64,000 bases of DNA from Brevibacillus laterosporus LMG 15441. GTDB lineage: Bacteria; Bacillota; Bacilli; Brevibacillales; Brevibacillaceae. The DNA lies in contig NZ_CP007806.1 of the NCBI RefSeq assembly GCF_000219535.2, forward strand, positions 2,390,501-2,454,500, given 5' to 3'. Each line of letters begins with the position of its first letter. The stretch's first letter is position 1. The notes beneath the pieces are model-generated. The model worked only from the letters and a program-made list of their open reading frames with translations. It did not search any database and was not told where the DNA came from. The translations under genes and the position numbers were made by a program. Shown piece after piece: positions 8,497-19,130 of the stretch.

Positions 8497-9231
8497 TATT
8501 TTTAACGGTCTCATCATTTCATTATCCTCATGGGCAATCATATGGCAATGCCAGACATATCCCGGACCAATGCTAGGATCAAAAGGATAGGGACTGCCAT
8601 CTTGTGACGCGAACCTAATCCTTATTGTCGTTACTTCTCCAGGATTCATTTGTATTGTATCCTTCCAGCCTTTCTCATTGCCTGCAGGCTTAATGGGCTT
8701 ACCTTGCAAATATGGTTTTGTCGGCAGTTTCTTTGGCTTAACATAAAAAGGTGGGGTTCCAGGCGGTGTTGCTTTATTTCGTTTCTCCCAGTCTACTAAA
8801 TAGTCGGCAGTTCGGAGCTTTTGGCGGTTAACAAGTAGGAACTGAACGAGATGAATATGGATTGGATGAGTGTCATTGGTAAGATTTACAATTTGCCAAT
8901 CCTCTGTAGTTCCCGCCTGAGGCAGTTCTGAAACAAGATTTTGCCACAGTTGGCCATCTAATGTGACCTGCAGGGGACGATTAGGACCTTCCAGCTCGTA
9001 TAATGTTAAGGTTCGCGTTTTGGTTGGCTTTAATTTCGGAATCTTCTGGAGGATGGATGGTAATTTCTTTGGCGATAATACTTTTTTCTTTATGACTGTA
9101 AATTGCATAATTTGACCGACTGTTTGCGGGTCCGCCATTGTTCCATCAGGGAACGGAGCACTAGCAGTTAGAGCAGAGAAATCAATCAGAATATCTGCTC
9201 GTTCATCATTCGTAGAAAATATGATACAGAC
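8482..9231 (-). pseudogene. Multicopper oxidase (CotA-like), C-terminal half only
   Basis: The frame is open from about 9231 down to the stop at 8482. It begins in ERADILIDFS, a mid-protein motif, so the N-terminal cupredoxin domains are gone; an in-frame ATG at 9138 would give 218 residues. The C-terminal copper sites are intact: HPIHIH and HCHMIAHEDNEMM, together supplying type 1, 2 and 3 ligands. Intact CotA-type laccases have about 510 residues with a matching N-terminal copper motif pair. Without it the trinuclear site cannot form, so this fragment is unlikely to be an active oxidase. Confidence 0.83.
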
Positions 9232-9822
9232 AGCAAACTACTTACAGCCCAAAATGGCTTGTATTACATGAAAGTGCAGTAGCATTATCATCTCGGACAG
9301 ATGTGTTTCCTAAAACCGTGATATTTTACTTGATGACGTGACTGAGGGGCAGAATGAACAAACGAGAATCATTACCAACCTTACATTATTTCTTATTTAA
9401 GAAGAATGGATTTTTATGCCTTCATACTTCTCATAGATGAAAGATGACTATGAATAGGAGTTCTTGCACAATATGGATTCAAAGTCGAATTCATCATTTT
9501 ATAGGTCTTCAGCTTGCAGATCCCCAATACCTCCTGTTCTTTTATCTCCACGTTGTAGAACGCTATTGACTTAGTGTTCTTTTTTATTGTCAAAAGCAGT
9601 TTATTTTTGTCGAAAAATTTAATGCCGTTGCGAATAAAGTTAAAAAACTGAAATCGTAGAACAGCGTGGTAAAATATTGCTCTAAAGGAAGGGCGAGGGG
9701 AATGTCATTAAGATTTTTTATAATGGAATAAATTAACTTCATGAATACCCTTGTTACGATCCAGCTTTCATTATAAGATAACTATGTTTTGCCAATTTGG
9801 AAATGGGAGGTAACTATCTCGT
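9232..9822. other. Gene-free stretch before the toxin locus
   Basis: I find no supported frame on either strand. The last 30 bases carry a GGGAGGTAACT ribosome binding site for the gene at 9823. The upstream promoter of the Rhs locus should lie here but is not resolved. Confidence 0.3.
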
Positions 9823-11878
9823 ATGTACAACACGATTAAAAAGTGGACAGCAATGATATGGATTATCACGCTGTGTATCAGTATCTTGCCAGGAGGTGAA
9901 GTCATTGCTTTAAGCAATACCGTTAGAACAAACGACAAGCCAGACGTTGGAACAGAGGGAAACAGAGGGGATTTTACAAACTGCGAAGGAAAAGACGCCC
10001 AGCTCTGATTCTTCCTCTCTAGCTACACCAGAAACGACAGCGCTCTCAGAAAACACGGCTTCAACCGTTGAACAAAAATCTGAGAAAGAATCTGGGATAG
10101 AACCGGATCATGAAAAACAAGAAAATCAGGGAAACCAGGGAAACCAGCAAAAACAACAGACCCAAGAGCCTCAAACAAACTCCGAACTCATTTCTATACC
10201 GGGATATGAATCTTCCGTTTCCTCTCAGCTTACTCAAGAAAATGAGGTAACGCTTGAAAAAGAGACCGTGGAAAAAATTCTGCAAGAACAAGAGACAAAA
10301 CAAGCCGTTACCATTTCTCTTACGTCTGAACGAACATTACCACAAGAAGAGCTTGATCCAAGTAAACTTATCGAAATAGAGAAGTTGATGTATGAAGCTG
10401 CTGCGCCAGAGATTACTTATAACGACAATCAGTATAGGGGTCAACTGGTTAAAGGAAAATACTTCGCTACTGTACTAGATAAAGACGATCAAAAAACAGT
10501 GATTCTCAGCATTGAATACAGTGGGAACATTGAGCGTTCCCCGCTTACCCTTGAGCATTTTGAACTAGGAGACGAGCAGCCTACAAATCAACCTAAGGTC
10601 TCGCTTCGCAAGAAAAGATCGATTTTAGAAGAGGAAGAGCCGCCAACAAGACCCGGTCTTTTGAAAGCATTTGAAACGGATGATCAAAAAATGGTCATCA
10701 ACTGGACTGGTTCGAAAAGCAATGTTGCTTTAGCAGGCTATGAAATCTATCGAAATGGAAAGCGTATTGCTATGACAAAAACGACTACGTTTACGGATAG
10801 TGATCAAGACCCCTTGGTTTACAGCTATGTGGTTCGAGCGATCGATATAGCAGGTAGACGTTCCGAGCCAAGTAATGTCGCGGTTCCCATTCCCTATAAA
10901 AAATCGGTCCAAATCTATAAGAAAGAACGGTTTTATGATGATACATCCTGTGCAATTAGAGAGGAATCTGCTTTCAGAGAGGCACCTAGCCGAATTACCT
11001 ATCAGGATAAAGATAACTACAGTGGATATGTAAAGAAGGATAGTTATATTCTCATCGGTTGTGGCGGAAAAAATGAGGATAAGTATGCTGATATCGATGT
11101 GATTTACAAGGGTGAGGTTTATCGAAGCTTACATGAACTTTCCACGAAGCCGGTTAATCTCGTAGCATCATCTGTTAGCGAAAACGAAGTTACGTTAACA
11201 TGGGACCCTGTCGTAAAACCAAACGATCCGATTCTATCGTATACCGTGATCCGAAATGGGGAGAATCCCAAAAATGTAAGCCAGAATAAGTATATTGATA
11301 AGAATGTACAGCCTGGCATGCAATATCATTATCAGGTTGTTGTCATTTTTGAATCCTTAACCGTCTCGCTACTCAGCGATGAGTTAAAAGTCCAGATACC
11401 TGGTACCGTTACGAATCCGCAACTAATCCTATCTACGAATGTACTTCAGGAGTCAAGTCAAAACGATGGCAGCATAGCTATGCCTTTAAGCGTTTATCTC
11501 AAGCAGGGAGTTTTTGCAAAAGATCTCTCGAGCGGAATCACGATTGAAAATTTGCCAGAAGGTTTAATCGTATCGACAAAGCGTGATTCAGACAATCAGA
11601 TAACCATTCAATTGAATGGCAAAGCCAAGATCCATGATAAGCCAGTGGACAACCTGATGGTGAAAATAGAGAAGAATTGTATTGTTGGTGCAACTGCTGA
11701 AGTAAAAAGCGATGCCTTCTCGATTGCTTTTCGAGAGAACCATATCGCAGCCTTGTATGAATACGAATACAATGAGCAGAATCAATTAATCGCTATTAAA
11801 AAAGACGGAACAGTTATCCTTCGTTATTTATACGATGAAAATGGAAATCTACTAACGAAAAAAACCGTACAGGAGTAA
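9823..11878 (+). pseudogene. Secreted FnIII/YD-repeat protein of the Rhs locus, with one frameshift
   Basis: The N-terminal 50 residues (signal peptide MYNTIKKWTAMIWIITLC...) and the remaining ~640 residues are in different + frames. Removing one base of the GGGG run at 9967-9970 joins them. After a Glu/Gln/Ser-rich linker come two fibronectin type III domains (PTRPGLLKAFETDDQKMVIN... and KPVNLVASSVSENEVTLTW...) and a final YD-repeat, YEYNEQNQLIAIKK, with YLYDENGNLL. The stop lies 23 bases before the Rhs gene, so the two are co-transcribed. It is probably a cell-wall or secreted partner of the toxin carrier. A single homopolymer lesion could be a sequencing error; an alternative TTG start at 9947 would give a protein without a signal. 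Confidence 0.7.
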
Positions 11879-11901
11879 AATAAAGGGTTTGGGAGGAATT
11901 T

Positions 11902-14900
11902 ATGTATAGAAAATGGGTTTCCTCTTTTTTATGTGTTGCCATTCTTTGGACAGGGTTATTTACAAACGCATTTGTTGTTGGGGCAACAGATGCGCCAGAG
12001 AAAAACGAGGAAATAAGAAAGACAAATGAAAAGGATACAAAAGATTGGATTATAGAGGAACAGAAAAAAGTAGAACAGCAGGAAAAAGAACCAACATCTA
12101 CGAAAGGGGACGTAACTAAAGAACAAATAGCCCAAATGAAGTGGGAACAGCTTCCGCTTGCGTCTGTTCAACAGCTTTTTGATCAGGGGGATCGCACACT
12201 TTTACAAATCGTTGCCTATTATTATACCGATGTGCATCAGCTTTTGACAGAAGAAGAGATCAATCAGCTGTACACGTGGAATGACGAACAGGTCATGGAC
12301 CAGATTGCCAACTTATCAGCCGAAAAAGTACAGCTGTTAGAGCAAAAAGCCCCTAGTGTCGTTCAGGCTCTACAGGATTGGAGAGACAAGGACAAACCAA
12401 AAGCTAGAGTAAAGCGCATGGCATCGGCTCCTGCACCAAGTCCAAGTATGCACTTTACAGAAAAGGAACAGCCTATTCGTCATTTTACCAATCATGTGGA
12501 AAATCCCGTAGATGATATCTATCTTACCTCGAACATGCTGGAAACAGATTTGACCCTTGAAGGAAAGCATGGAATGGATTTGGTTATCCAGCGCCGATAT
12601 AACTCGCTATCTAGTAAAATTACGGCCCCTGGTTTCGAATATAGTGAAACGGCGAAAGAGAATAGAACCACGATCGTAAGAGAAGAATCCGGTACCTTGC
12701 CCCATACGGTAGGAACAGGCTGGAGCTTTAATCTTCCAACCTTTGATGAGATAACAAAGGAATTAGGGATTAACGTACATGATTATAGTAATCAGCAATT
12801 TTATGAGGCAAAAAATACAAAACACCCTGTTTCCCAATTTATCATGTCCGGTGATGATTGGAGTACGATTGATAGTAGTAAAAAGCTTCCCTACCAGAAT
12901 ATTAAATTGCCTTCTCTTATGACAAACAGAGAGTTAGGTTTTGCAAAAGATGGTTATTCCTATTCCATTGAATATAGGGAAAAAGGTAGTACGTATATTG
13001 TTGAAAAGCAAAATATCTATGGAGATAAAATTACGTACAAGATTCCAGATTATAAAAGTACGATCGAAATTATTGATACCGTTGGAAGAAGAGTGGAGAT
13101 TGGGTATGGGAAGGAAGGAACGATCGATTTCCTTAAGGTGTATAACCAAAAAAATAACCTGATCAAAGAGCTTAGATACCATTATGGAGATCTGAACAAT
13201 ACACAGCGGCTGGAGAGTGTAGAAGAAGTAAAGGATGGAAAATCTACTACAATTGCTAGATACAGCTATAAAACAGCAACTGCGGAATATAACTACATCA
13301 AGTCATACGAATTACCAAAAGAAAATAACGAGGCTGTGAAGCCAGATCAGCTTGAATCGGAAGCCTATCTAGCAAAAGACAAACAAAAACGGCAGTTTAT
13401 TGAATACTTATTGCTGCAAAAGGTAGAGTATCCTACACAGGGCTTAACAGTCGATTATACCTATAGCACCTTTAATCCTGAATCTGCCAATCCGTTTGAA
13501 CGCGGAGTCATTAGGCTTTATCAGGATAACCAAGCGATATCCTACTATACGTATCATCCGGTCACTTCGGTTCGATTTAGCTATGATCAAACCTCTTCCT
13601 TGTTTGGGAATTCCGAAAGAAAAAGCTTTATCTATTACTACAAATTCACTAATCAAGGAAAGCCAACAAAAGAGATTTGGAAGACACCTAAGTCTGGTAT
13701 TACGCGTTTGAGTAACCATCCGCTTCGTCAGGGAGACATTGTGACCATTGAAGAAACTAATAGTTTTTCCTCGCAATCGACGGAAAGAACCTATCGGGTT
13801 AATGAAAACGAACATTTTAATCTGGTTCTTGAAAAGAAGACAAGTCCCAAAGAGCAATCCGAGTCGGTAGCAGCAGATGGGAAAGCTTATCGATATAACC
13901 CGGTGAGCTATACCAGCTACGCCTACGAAGGGATTAAAACGAAGCCATCGTATGTCTATCATTTTGTAGATAACTTGCCAGAGGGAGAGGCTAAGCAGTA
14001 TTTATTGGCACCTCAGATCGATAAGCGCGACAAGATCGAAAACCTCTCCTCCTTAGCAAATGAGGCGATCTATGAGTATGACCAAAATGGAGATGTGACA
14101 GAGCAAAAGGACCCGAATGGTTTAACAACCCATTACAGCTACAAAGAAGTAGGGACCTTGCGACTGCCTGTTCTCGTGGAACAAGTTGCTGAAAATGGAC
14201 ATTCCAAAAAGCAAGAGTATGTTTACAATCGGGACAATTTACTGGAAACAGAAACCATTACAGCCAAATACCCAGGGCAGGAATATGAGGATAAGCTGCT
14301 TCGTACATACAAGTATGGGGACAAAAAGCTTCCAATTTCCTTAACAGAGGTTCAATTTGGGGCAAGTGATGAATTCTCCCATTTCTCGAAGTCCTTTACC
14401 TATGACCAGAATGATCTGCATGTCTCAACGGAACAAATTACGGTCTATAACGGAGAAAACTCCCTAGAAACGTATGCATTTACCTATAGGTATGACGATT
14501 TAGATTTCTTAGTAACTAAACAATTTCCTGATGAGAGCATAGTAGGGTATTTCTACGATGAACTTGGAAGGATTCAAAAGGAAATGTTTATTTCCTCAGA
14601 TGGCGATAATCGGGAAACAAAATATTCGTATACAAACAGGGATCGTACAGTGATGAAATCGTTGCCTAACAAAACAGGTCTGATCACTTCATATACACCT
14701 GCTGGGGAAGTCGTGTTCTCCGTAGAGGTAGATAGTCAGGGCAATCGACGTACTCTTGTAGAAAATAGCTATGCAGAGGATGGAAAACGATTAGTAGCAA
14801 CATATCCGTATGGGAAAAAGGAAAAAGGAACCACATACAGCTATCACAGTGATGGAACCCTAAAGACTGTCACAGACGCGCTGAAACGCACGACCACCAT

Positions 14901-17595
14901 GCAATACGCTAATCAGGCCGAGGATAGCAGTTTGATAATTCCGGTAGAAAAAACGATTGCTCCCAATGGATTAGAAACCACAGAGCTTTATGATCGCTAT
15001 GGACAAATGATTACCAGTAGGGTTCATACGGCAGACGGCACGTTATCAACGGAAACTCAGATGCAGTATGACCGCTTTGGCAATCCAACGCATAAGCAGA
15101 TCACAAACGAAGAGGGAGAAAAGCGTAAATGGGACTATAAGTATGATTTACGAGGAGAACCCATCTATGTAAAAGACCCGGAAAAGAACATATACAAATT
15201 CCAATATGATGCGAACGGGAACCTGATGAGTACCTTTGAAAATGACAAGGAGACGGCCCGTTACGTATACAATGGACTTTCATGGAAGCTGCGTGAAATT
15301 GATCCAGCTACCAAAAAGGTCAAAGAGAATTACGAATATGATCAGAGTGGAAATCTAACCAGCTTTACGGATCAGAAGGGAAATACTCGTAAATATACCT
15401 ATACACCATTCTATGAGCTTGATACAATGCAGGTCTTGTCAGGTAAAAAAGTAGTAGAGACGGAGAAGAATACCTACGATCCAACGACACGCCAGCTAGT
15501 CACCCAGCAAAACAACGATACAAGGGTTTCCTATACGTATGACAGCTTTTTACGTCCGACTTCCATGACCACATTTGGACGTACGTACGAACAAAGATAC
15601 GAGGATGAAGATGACACCCCGGATTCGATTGTATATCCAGATGGAGCTATCACAGCTTACAACTATGATGAGCTAGGACGCATCTTATCCGTCAAACATC
15701 CAGGAATGGACAAAATCACCTATGAGTACGATACATCTACGACAGGGGATACCGTGCATGTCCAGTATCCAAACGGTACCAAAATCGAGAAAGGCTTCAA
15801 CTCATTTGGCCAGACAACAGACGTACAGCATTTCCAAGACAACAACAAAGCATGGATAGAGAAAAACCAATATAATGGCTTTGGAAATCTAGTAGAAACA
15901 ACGGTAAACCAATCTGCGTCTACTTTCGGCTATGATAAACTGGATCGGATTCGCAAGGAAACAACACCGACAAGAGAACAAACGTATACGTACGACGAAC
16001 GGGGCAACCGCCAAAGTATTTTGACGGCAAAATCTCCAATGATTGCAGATAGTTCTTACACCTACGATGCTCTTAACCGTCTTAACACCTATACAAAGAA
16101 CGGAAAGGAAAGCACCTACACATACTATCCGGGTGAACTTAGGGCAAGTAAGGAAATAGACGGCAAAACAACTCACTATGTCTATCTAAATGGCAACGTG
16201 ATTGAGGAGTTAGATGAAAAGAACAACCTCCAAGCCCGTAACATCTGGGGGAATGAGCTTCTCTACCGGGATGATGTAAAAGGTGACAAACAAGGCTATT
16301 ACTATACAAATGCCCACGGAGATATTGTAGAAATAAAGGACAAAGCTGGGCAGACCCTGAATAAGTATGAGTACGACCTCTGGGGAAATATAGAGAGCAA
16401 GCAGGAAACGATGTCCAATCCGTTCTTGTATGCGGGAGAGCTATATGACGAAGAATCCGGCTTGATTTATCTGCGTGCCAGGTATTATGATCCAAATGAT
16501 GGAAGGTTTATAACAGAGGATACGTATAAGGGGCAAGTGGATAATCCGCTTAGTTTGAACCGGTATACGTATGTTTACAATAATCCATTAATTCATTCTG
16601 ACCCGACAGGGAATGTTGCTTTTCCGGTTTCTCCGTCTTTAACATGTGCTGTTGATATGGCGAATTGCAAGACAAATCTTGATGCACAAGTATCGTCAGG
16701 TAAGAAGATAGCAACTGAAGGAGCAAATTTCTTAATAGTAGACGATATAAATACGCTTTTGGATCCGACTAAATCATTGGGTGAAAAAGCTTTTACTGCC
16801 GCTAGCCTTTTCCCATTTGCAAAAGTTCTAAAAGCAGCTAAAGTTAATGTTAAAATTAATAAAGCTGTCAAAGCAATTGTAAAATGTAATTGCTTTACAG
16901 CAGGTACAAAGGTATTGACTGACGAAGGGGAGAAACCTATTGAGGAAATTGAGGTAGGGGATAAAGTTCTCTCTAAATCAGATGAAACTGGAGTAGTGGC
17001 ATATAAAGAAGTCGTGGGGCTGTTTCAAAAACAGTCTGATCAAATCTATAATGTACACGTCGGGGATGAAGTTTTAGAGGCTACTGCGGAACATCCTTTT
17101 TGGGTGGATGGCAAGGGTTGGACGTTTGTTAAAGACCTAAAAGTTGGAGACTTACTTGTTTCGAGTAGTGGGACTACATTGGCAATAGAAAAGATTGAGA
17201 AAGCACCAAGAGAAACGACAGTATACAACTTTGAAGTTAAGGACTTTAATTCTTACTTTGTTTCAAACCTAGGCATTTGGGTGCATAACTGTGAAATTCT
17301 CAAAGCTCAAAATATGTCTCAGTTTTTCAAGCTTGATTTTGGTGGTTCTTTAAAGAATGTCTCGCAAAAAACTAGCACAGTGGTTAAAGGTTCTACAGTC
17401 TACAAGATAAATGGAAAAACAGGGAATAATTATTTAAAAAAAGGTGATGGATACTACTTAGACACATTGCATTATGACCACATAGAAGTATTCGATAGCC
17501 GAGGAAAGGTCAAAGCGGTACTGAATTTGGATGGTTCGTTTAATTCTAAGAAAACAGAAGCGGCTCTAAAAGAAGGTCGTAGAATTAACTTGTAA
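11902..17595 (+). CDS. wapA: Secreted Rhs/WapA polymorphic toxin carrier with Hint domain and C-terminal toxin
   Basis: The product has 1,897 residues, with TTGGGAGGAATT before the ATG. Residues 1-30 form a signal peptide. A Glu/Lys-rich region and a DUF6531-like segment follow (HFTEKEQPIRHF, LTSNMLETDLTL). The long middle is YD/Rhs repeats such as YEYDQSGNLTSFTDQKGN. The Rhs-associated core ends at DPTGN (1567-1571). A Hint domain runs from Cys1664 (CFTAGTKV) to HN-Cys (Asn1796-Cys1797) with TAEHPFWV inside, so self-cleavage should release the last 101 residues. That tip ends DHIEVFDSRGKVKAVL...GRRINL and loosely recalls colicin E3-like RNases. The next gene is the probable immunity gene. 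The role is contact-dependent killing of competitors; the toxin activity is inferred. Confidence 0.88.
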   Translation: MYRKWVSSFLCVAILWTGLFTNAFVVGATDAPEKNEEIRKTNEKDTKDWIIEEQKKVEQQEKEPTSTKGDVTKEQIAQMKWEQLPLASVQQLFDQGDRTLLQIVAYYYTDVHQLLTEEEINQLYTWNDEQVMDQIANLSAEKVQLLEQKAPSVVQALQDWRDKDKPKARVKRMASAPAPSPSMHFTEKEQPIRHFTNHVENPVDDIYLTSNMLETDLTLEGKHGMDLVIQRRYNSLSSKITAPGFEYSETAKENRTTIVREESGTLPHTVGTGWSFNLPTFDEITKELGINVHDYSNQQFYEAKNTKHPVSQFIMSGDDWSTIDSSKKLPYQNIKLPSLMTNRELGFAKDGYSYSIEYREKGSTYIVEKQNIYGDKITYKIPDYKSTIEIIDTVGRRVEIGYGKEGTIDFLKVYNQKNNLIKELRYHYGDLNNTQRLESVEEVKDGKSTTIARYSYKTATAEYNYIKSYELPKENNEAVKPDQLESEAYLAKDKQKRQFIEYLLLQKVEYPTQGLTVDYTYSTFNPESANPFERGVIRLYQDNQAISYYTYHPVTSVRFSYDQTSSLFGNSERKSFIYYYKFTNQGKPTKEIWKTPKSGITRLSNHPLRQGDIVTIEETNSFSSQSTERTYRVNENEHFNLVLEKKTSPKEQSESVAADGKAYRYNPVSYTSYAYEGIKTKPSYVYHFVDNLPEGEAKQYLLAPQIDKRDKIENLSSLANEAIYEYDQNGDVTEQKDPNGLTTHYSYKEVGTLRLPVLVEQVAENGHSKKQEYVYNRDNLLETETITAKYPGQEYEDKLLRTYKYGDKKLPISLTEVQFGASDEFSHFSKSFTYDQNDLHVSTEQITVYNGENSLETYAFTYRYDDLDFLVTKQFPDESIVGYFYDELGRIQKEMFISSDGDNRETKYSYTNRDRTVMKSLPNKTGLITSYTPAGEVVFSVEVDSQGNRRTLVENSYAEDGKRLVATYPYGKKEKGTTYSYHSDGTLKTVTDALKRTTTMQYANQAEDSSLIIPVEKTIAPNGLETTELYDRYGQMITSRVHTADGTLSTETQMQYDRFGNPTHKQITNEEGEKRKWDYKYDLRGEPIYVKDPEKNIYKFQYDANGNLMSTFENDKETARYVYNGLSWKLREIDPATKKVKENYEYDQSGNLTSFTDQKGNTRKYTYTPFYELDTMQVLSGKKVVETEKNTYDPTTRQLVTQQNNDTRVSYTYDSFLRPTSMTTFGRTYEQRYEDEDDTPDSIVYPDGAITAYNYDELGRILSVKHPGMDKITYEYDTSTTGDTVHVQYPNGTKIEKGFNSFGQTTDVQHFQDNNKAWIEKNQYNGFGNLVETTVNQSASTFGYDKLDRIRKETTPTREQTYTYDERGNRQSILTAKSPMIADSSYTYDALNRLNTYTKNGKESTYTYYPGELRASKEIDGKTTHYVYLNGNVIEELDEKNNLQARNIWGNELLYRDDVKGDKQGYYYTNAHGDIVEIKDKAGQTLNKYEYDLWGNIESKQETMSNPFLYAGELYDEESGLIYLRARYYDPNDGRFITEDTYKGQVDNPLSLNRYTYVYNNPLIHSDPTGNVAFPVSPSLTCAVDMANCKTNLDAQVSSGKKIATEGANFLIVDDINTLLDPTKSLGEKAFTAASLFPFAKVLKAAKVNVKINKAVKAIVKCNCFTAGTKVLTDEGEKPIEEIEVGDKVLSKSDETGVVAYKEVVGLFQKQSDQIYNVHVGDEVLEATAEHPFWVDGKGWTFVKDLKVGDLLVSSSGTTLAIEKIEKAPRETTVYNFEVKDFNSYFVSNLGIWVHNCEILKAQNMSQFFKLDFGGSLKNVSQKTSTVVKGSTVYKINGKTGNNYLKKGDGYYLDTLHYDHIEVFDSRGKVKAVLNLDGSFNSKKTEAALKEGRRINL
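15403..16566 (+). repeat. Rhs core direct repeat, copy A (inside the full-length gene)
   Basis: This 1,164-base stretch is repeated at 17967-19130 with no indel that I can see (constant offset 2,564) and a few percent of substitutions. It runs from TPFYELDTMQVLSG to LSLNR of the Rhs core. Copy B opens orphan module 2. Confidence 0.85.
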
Positions 17596-17607
17596 GGGGT
17601 AGATTTT

Positions 17608-17907
17608 ATGCAAGAAGAGCTTATTAAAACAATCGGTATTCTTTCTCGGCTGAACGACTCTTGTCGTAAAAAGATTATTTCCCAAGAAGAATTAGAAGAA
17701 CAAATGGCGAATTTAGAAGAGTTCACAAATTTGGTTGTAGAACTTAGGACGGTCTTATCTAAACTGGACGGGGATAAACATTCAGTGGGGGATGTGGTTG
17801 AGAACCTGTTACAATTACACTTGAAATACTCGGATTATATATGGCATATTGACCAAATCCATGAGTTAATAAAAAAAATGGCAGGGAATTATCGAGATTC
17901 CTATTAG
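17608..17907 (+). CDS. Putative immunity protein 1 (for the Rhs tip)
   Basis: The product has 99 residues, is acidic and mostly helical, and has no signal peptide. It starts 12 bases after the Rhs stop with AAGGGGTAG as ribosome binding site. I do not recognise the family. Position, size and tight coupling directly behind a polymorphic toxin tip are the evidence for immunity: it should bind and neutralise the released tip in the cytoplasm. A perfect terminator follows at once, closing the transcription unit. Confidence 0.65.
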   Translation: MQEELIKTIGILSRLNDSCRKKIISQEELEEQMANLEEFTNLVVELRTVLSKLDGDKHSVGDVVENLLQLHLKYSDYIWHIDQIHELIKKMAGNYRDSY

Positions 17908-17917
17908 TATCTTAAGA

Positions 17918-17953
17918 CCTTGAGAACGAAAGTTCTCAAGGGTTTTCTTTTTT
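17918..17953 (+). terminator. Terminator closing the full-length Rhs/immunity unit
   Basis: CCTTGAGAAC and GTTCTCAAGG pair perfectly around GAAA, followed by TTTTCTTTTTT. Orphan module 2 begins only 13 bases later, so it lies beyond the main transcript's end. Confidence 0.9.
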
Positions 17954-17966
17954 AACCCCATCTAGT

Positions 17967-19130
17967 ACACCATTCTATGAGCTTGATACGATGCAGGTCT
18001 TGTCAGGTAAAAAAGTAGTAGAGACAGAGAAGAATACCTACGATCCAACGACACGCCAGCTCCTCACACAGCAAAATAACGATACAAGGGTTTCCTATAC
18101 GTATGACAGCTTTTTACGTCCGACTTCCATGACCACATTTGGACGTACGTACGAACAAAGATACGAGGATGAAGATGATACCCCGGACTCGATTGTGTAT
18201 CCAGATGGAACTGCAACAGCTTACACCTATGATGAGCTAGGACGCATCTTATCCGTTAAATATCCAGGAATGGGCAAAATCACCTATGAGTACGACACGT
18301 CTACGACAGGGGATACCGTGCATGTCCAGTATCCAAACGGTACCCAAATCGAGAAAGGCTTCAACTCATTTGGCCAGACAACAGACGTGCAGCATTTCCA
18401 AGCTAACAACAAAGCATGGGAAGAACAAAACCAATATAATGGTTTTGGAAATCTAGTGGAAACAACAGTAAACCAATCTGCTTCCACGTTCGGCTACGAT
18501 AAACTGGATCGGATTCGTAAGGAAACAACACCGACAAGAAAACAAACGTACACGTATGATGAACGGGGCAATCGTCAAAGCGTTGTAACAGCAAAATCTC
18601 CAATGATTGCAGATAGTTCTTACACCTACGATGCTCTTAACCGTCTTAACACCTATACAAAGAACGGAAAGGAAAGCACCTACACATACTATCCGGGTGA
18701 ACTTAGGGCAAGTAAGGAAATAGACGGCAAAACAACTCACTATGTCTATCTAAATAGCAACGTGATTGAGGAGTTAGATGAAAAGAACAACCTCCAAGCC
18801 CGTAACATCTGGGGGAATGAACTACTCTACCGCGATGATGTGAAAGATGACAAACAAGGCTATTACTATACAAATACCCATGGTGACATTGTAGAAATAA
18901 AGGATAAGGCCGGGCAGACCCTGAATAAGTATGAGTATGATCTCTGGGGAAATGTAGAGAGCAAGCAGGAAACGATGTCCAATCCGTTCTTGTATGCAGG
19001 TGAGATATATGATGAAGAATCGGGCTTGATTTATCTGCGTGCCAGGTATTATGATCCAAATGATGGAAGGTTTATAACAGAGGATACGTATAAGGGGCAA
19101 GTGGATAATCCGCTTAGTTTGAATCGGTAT
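17967..19130 (+). repeat. Rhs core direct repeat, copy B (start of orphan module 2)
   Basis: Copy of 15403-16566. The match begins abruptly inside an Rhs repeat right after the terminator of module 1, with no promoter, ribosome binding site or signal peptide. Confidence 0.85.

Noticed and set aside
8482-9138. The 218-residue oxidase frame as a complete small laccase
   Set aside because: The open frame continues upstream in the oxidase motif ERADILIDFS without a start, and the N-terminal copper ligands are missing.
15403-19130. The 1.16 kb repeat as an assembly duplication
   Set aside because: The copies differ by scattered substitutions and lead into different toxins and immunity genes, so they are real diverged copies. 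Long reads would settle it.
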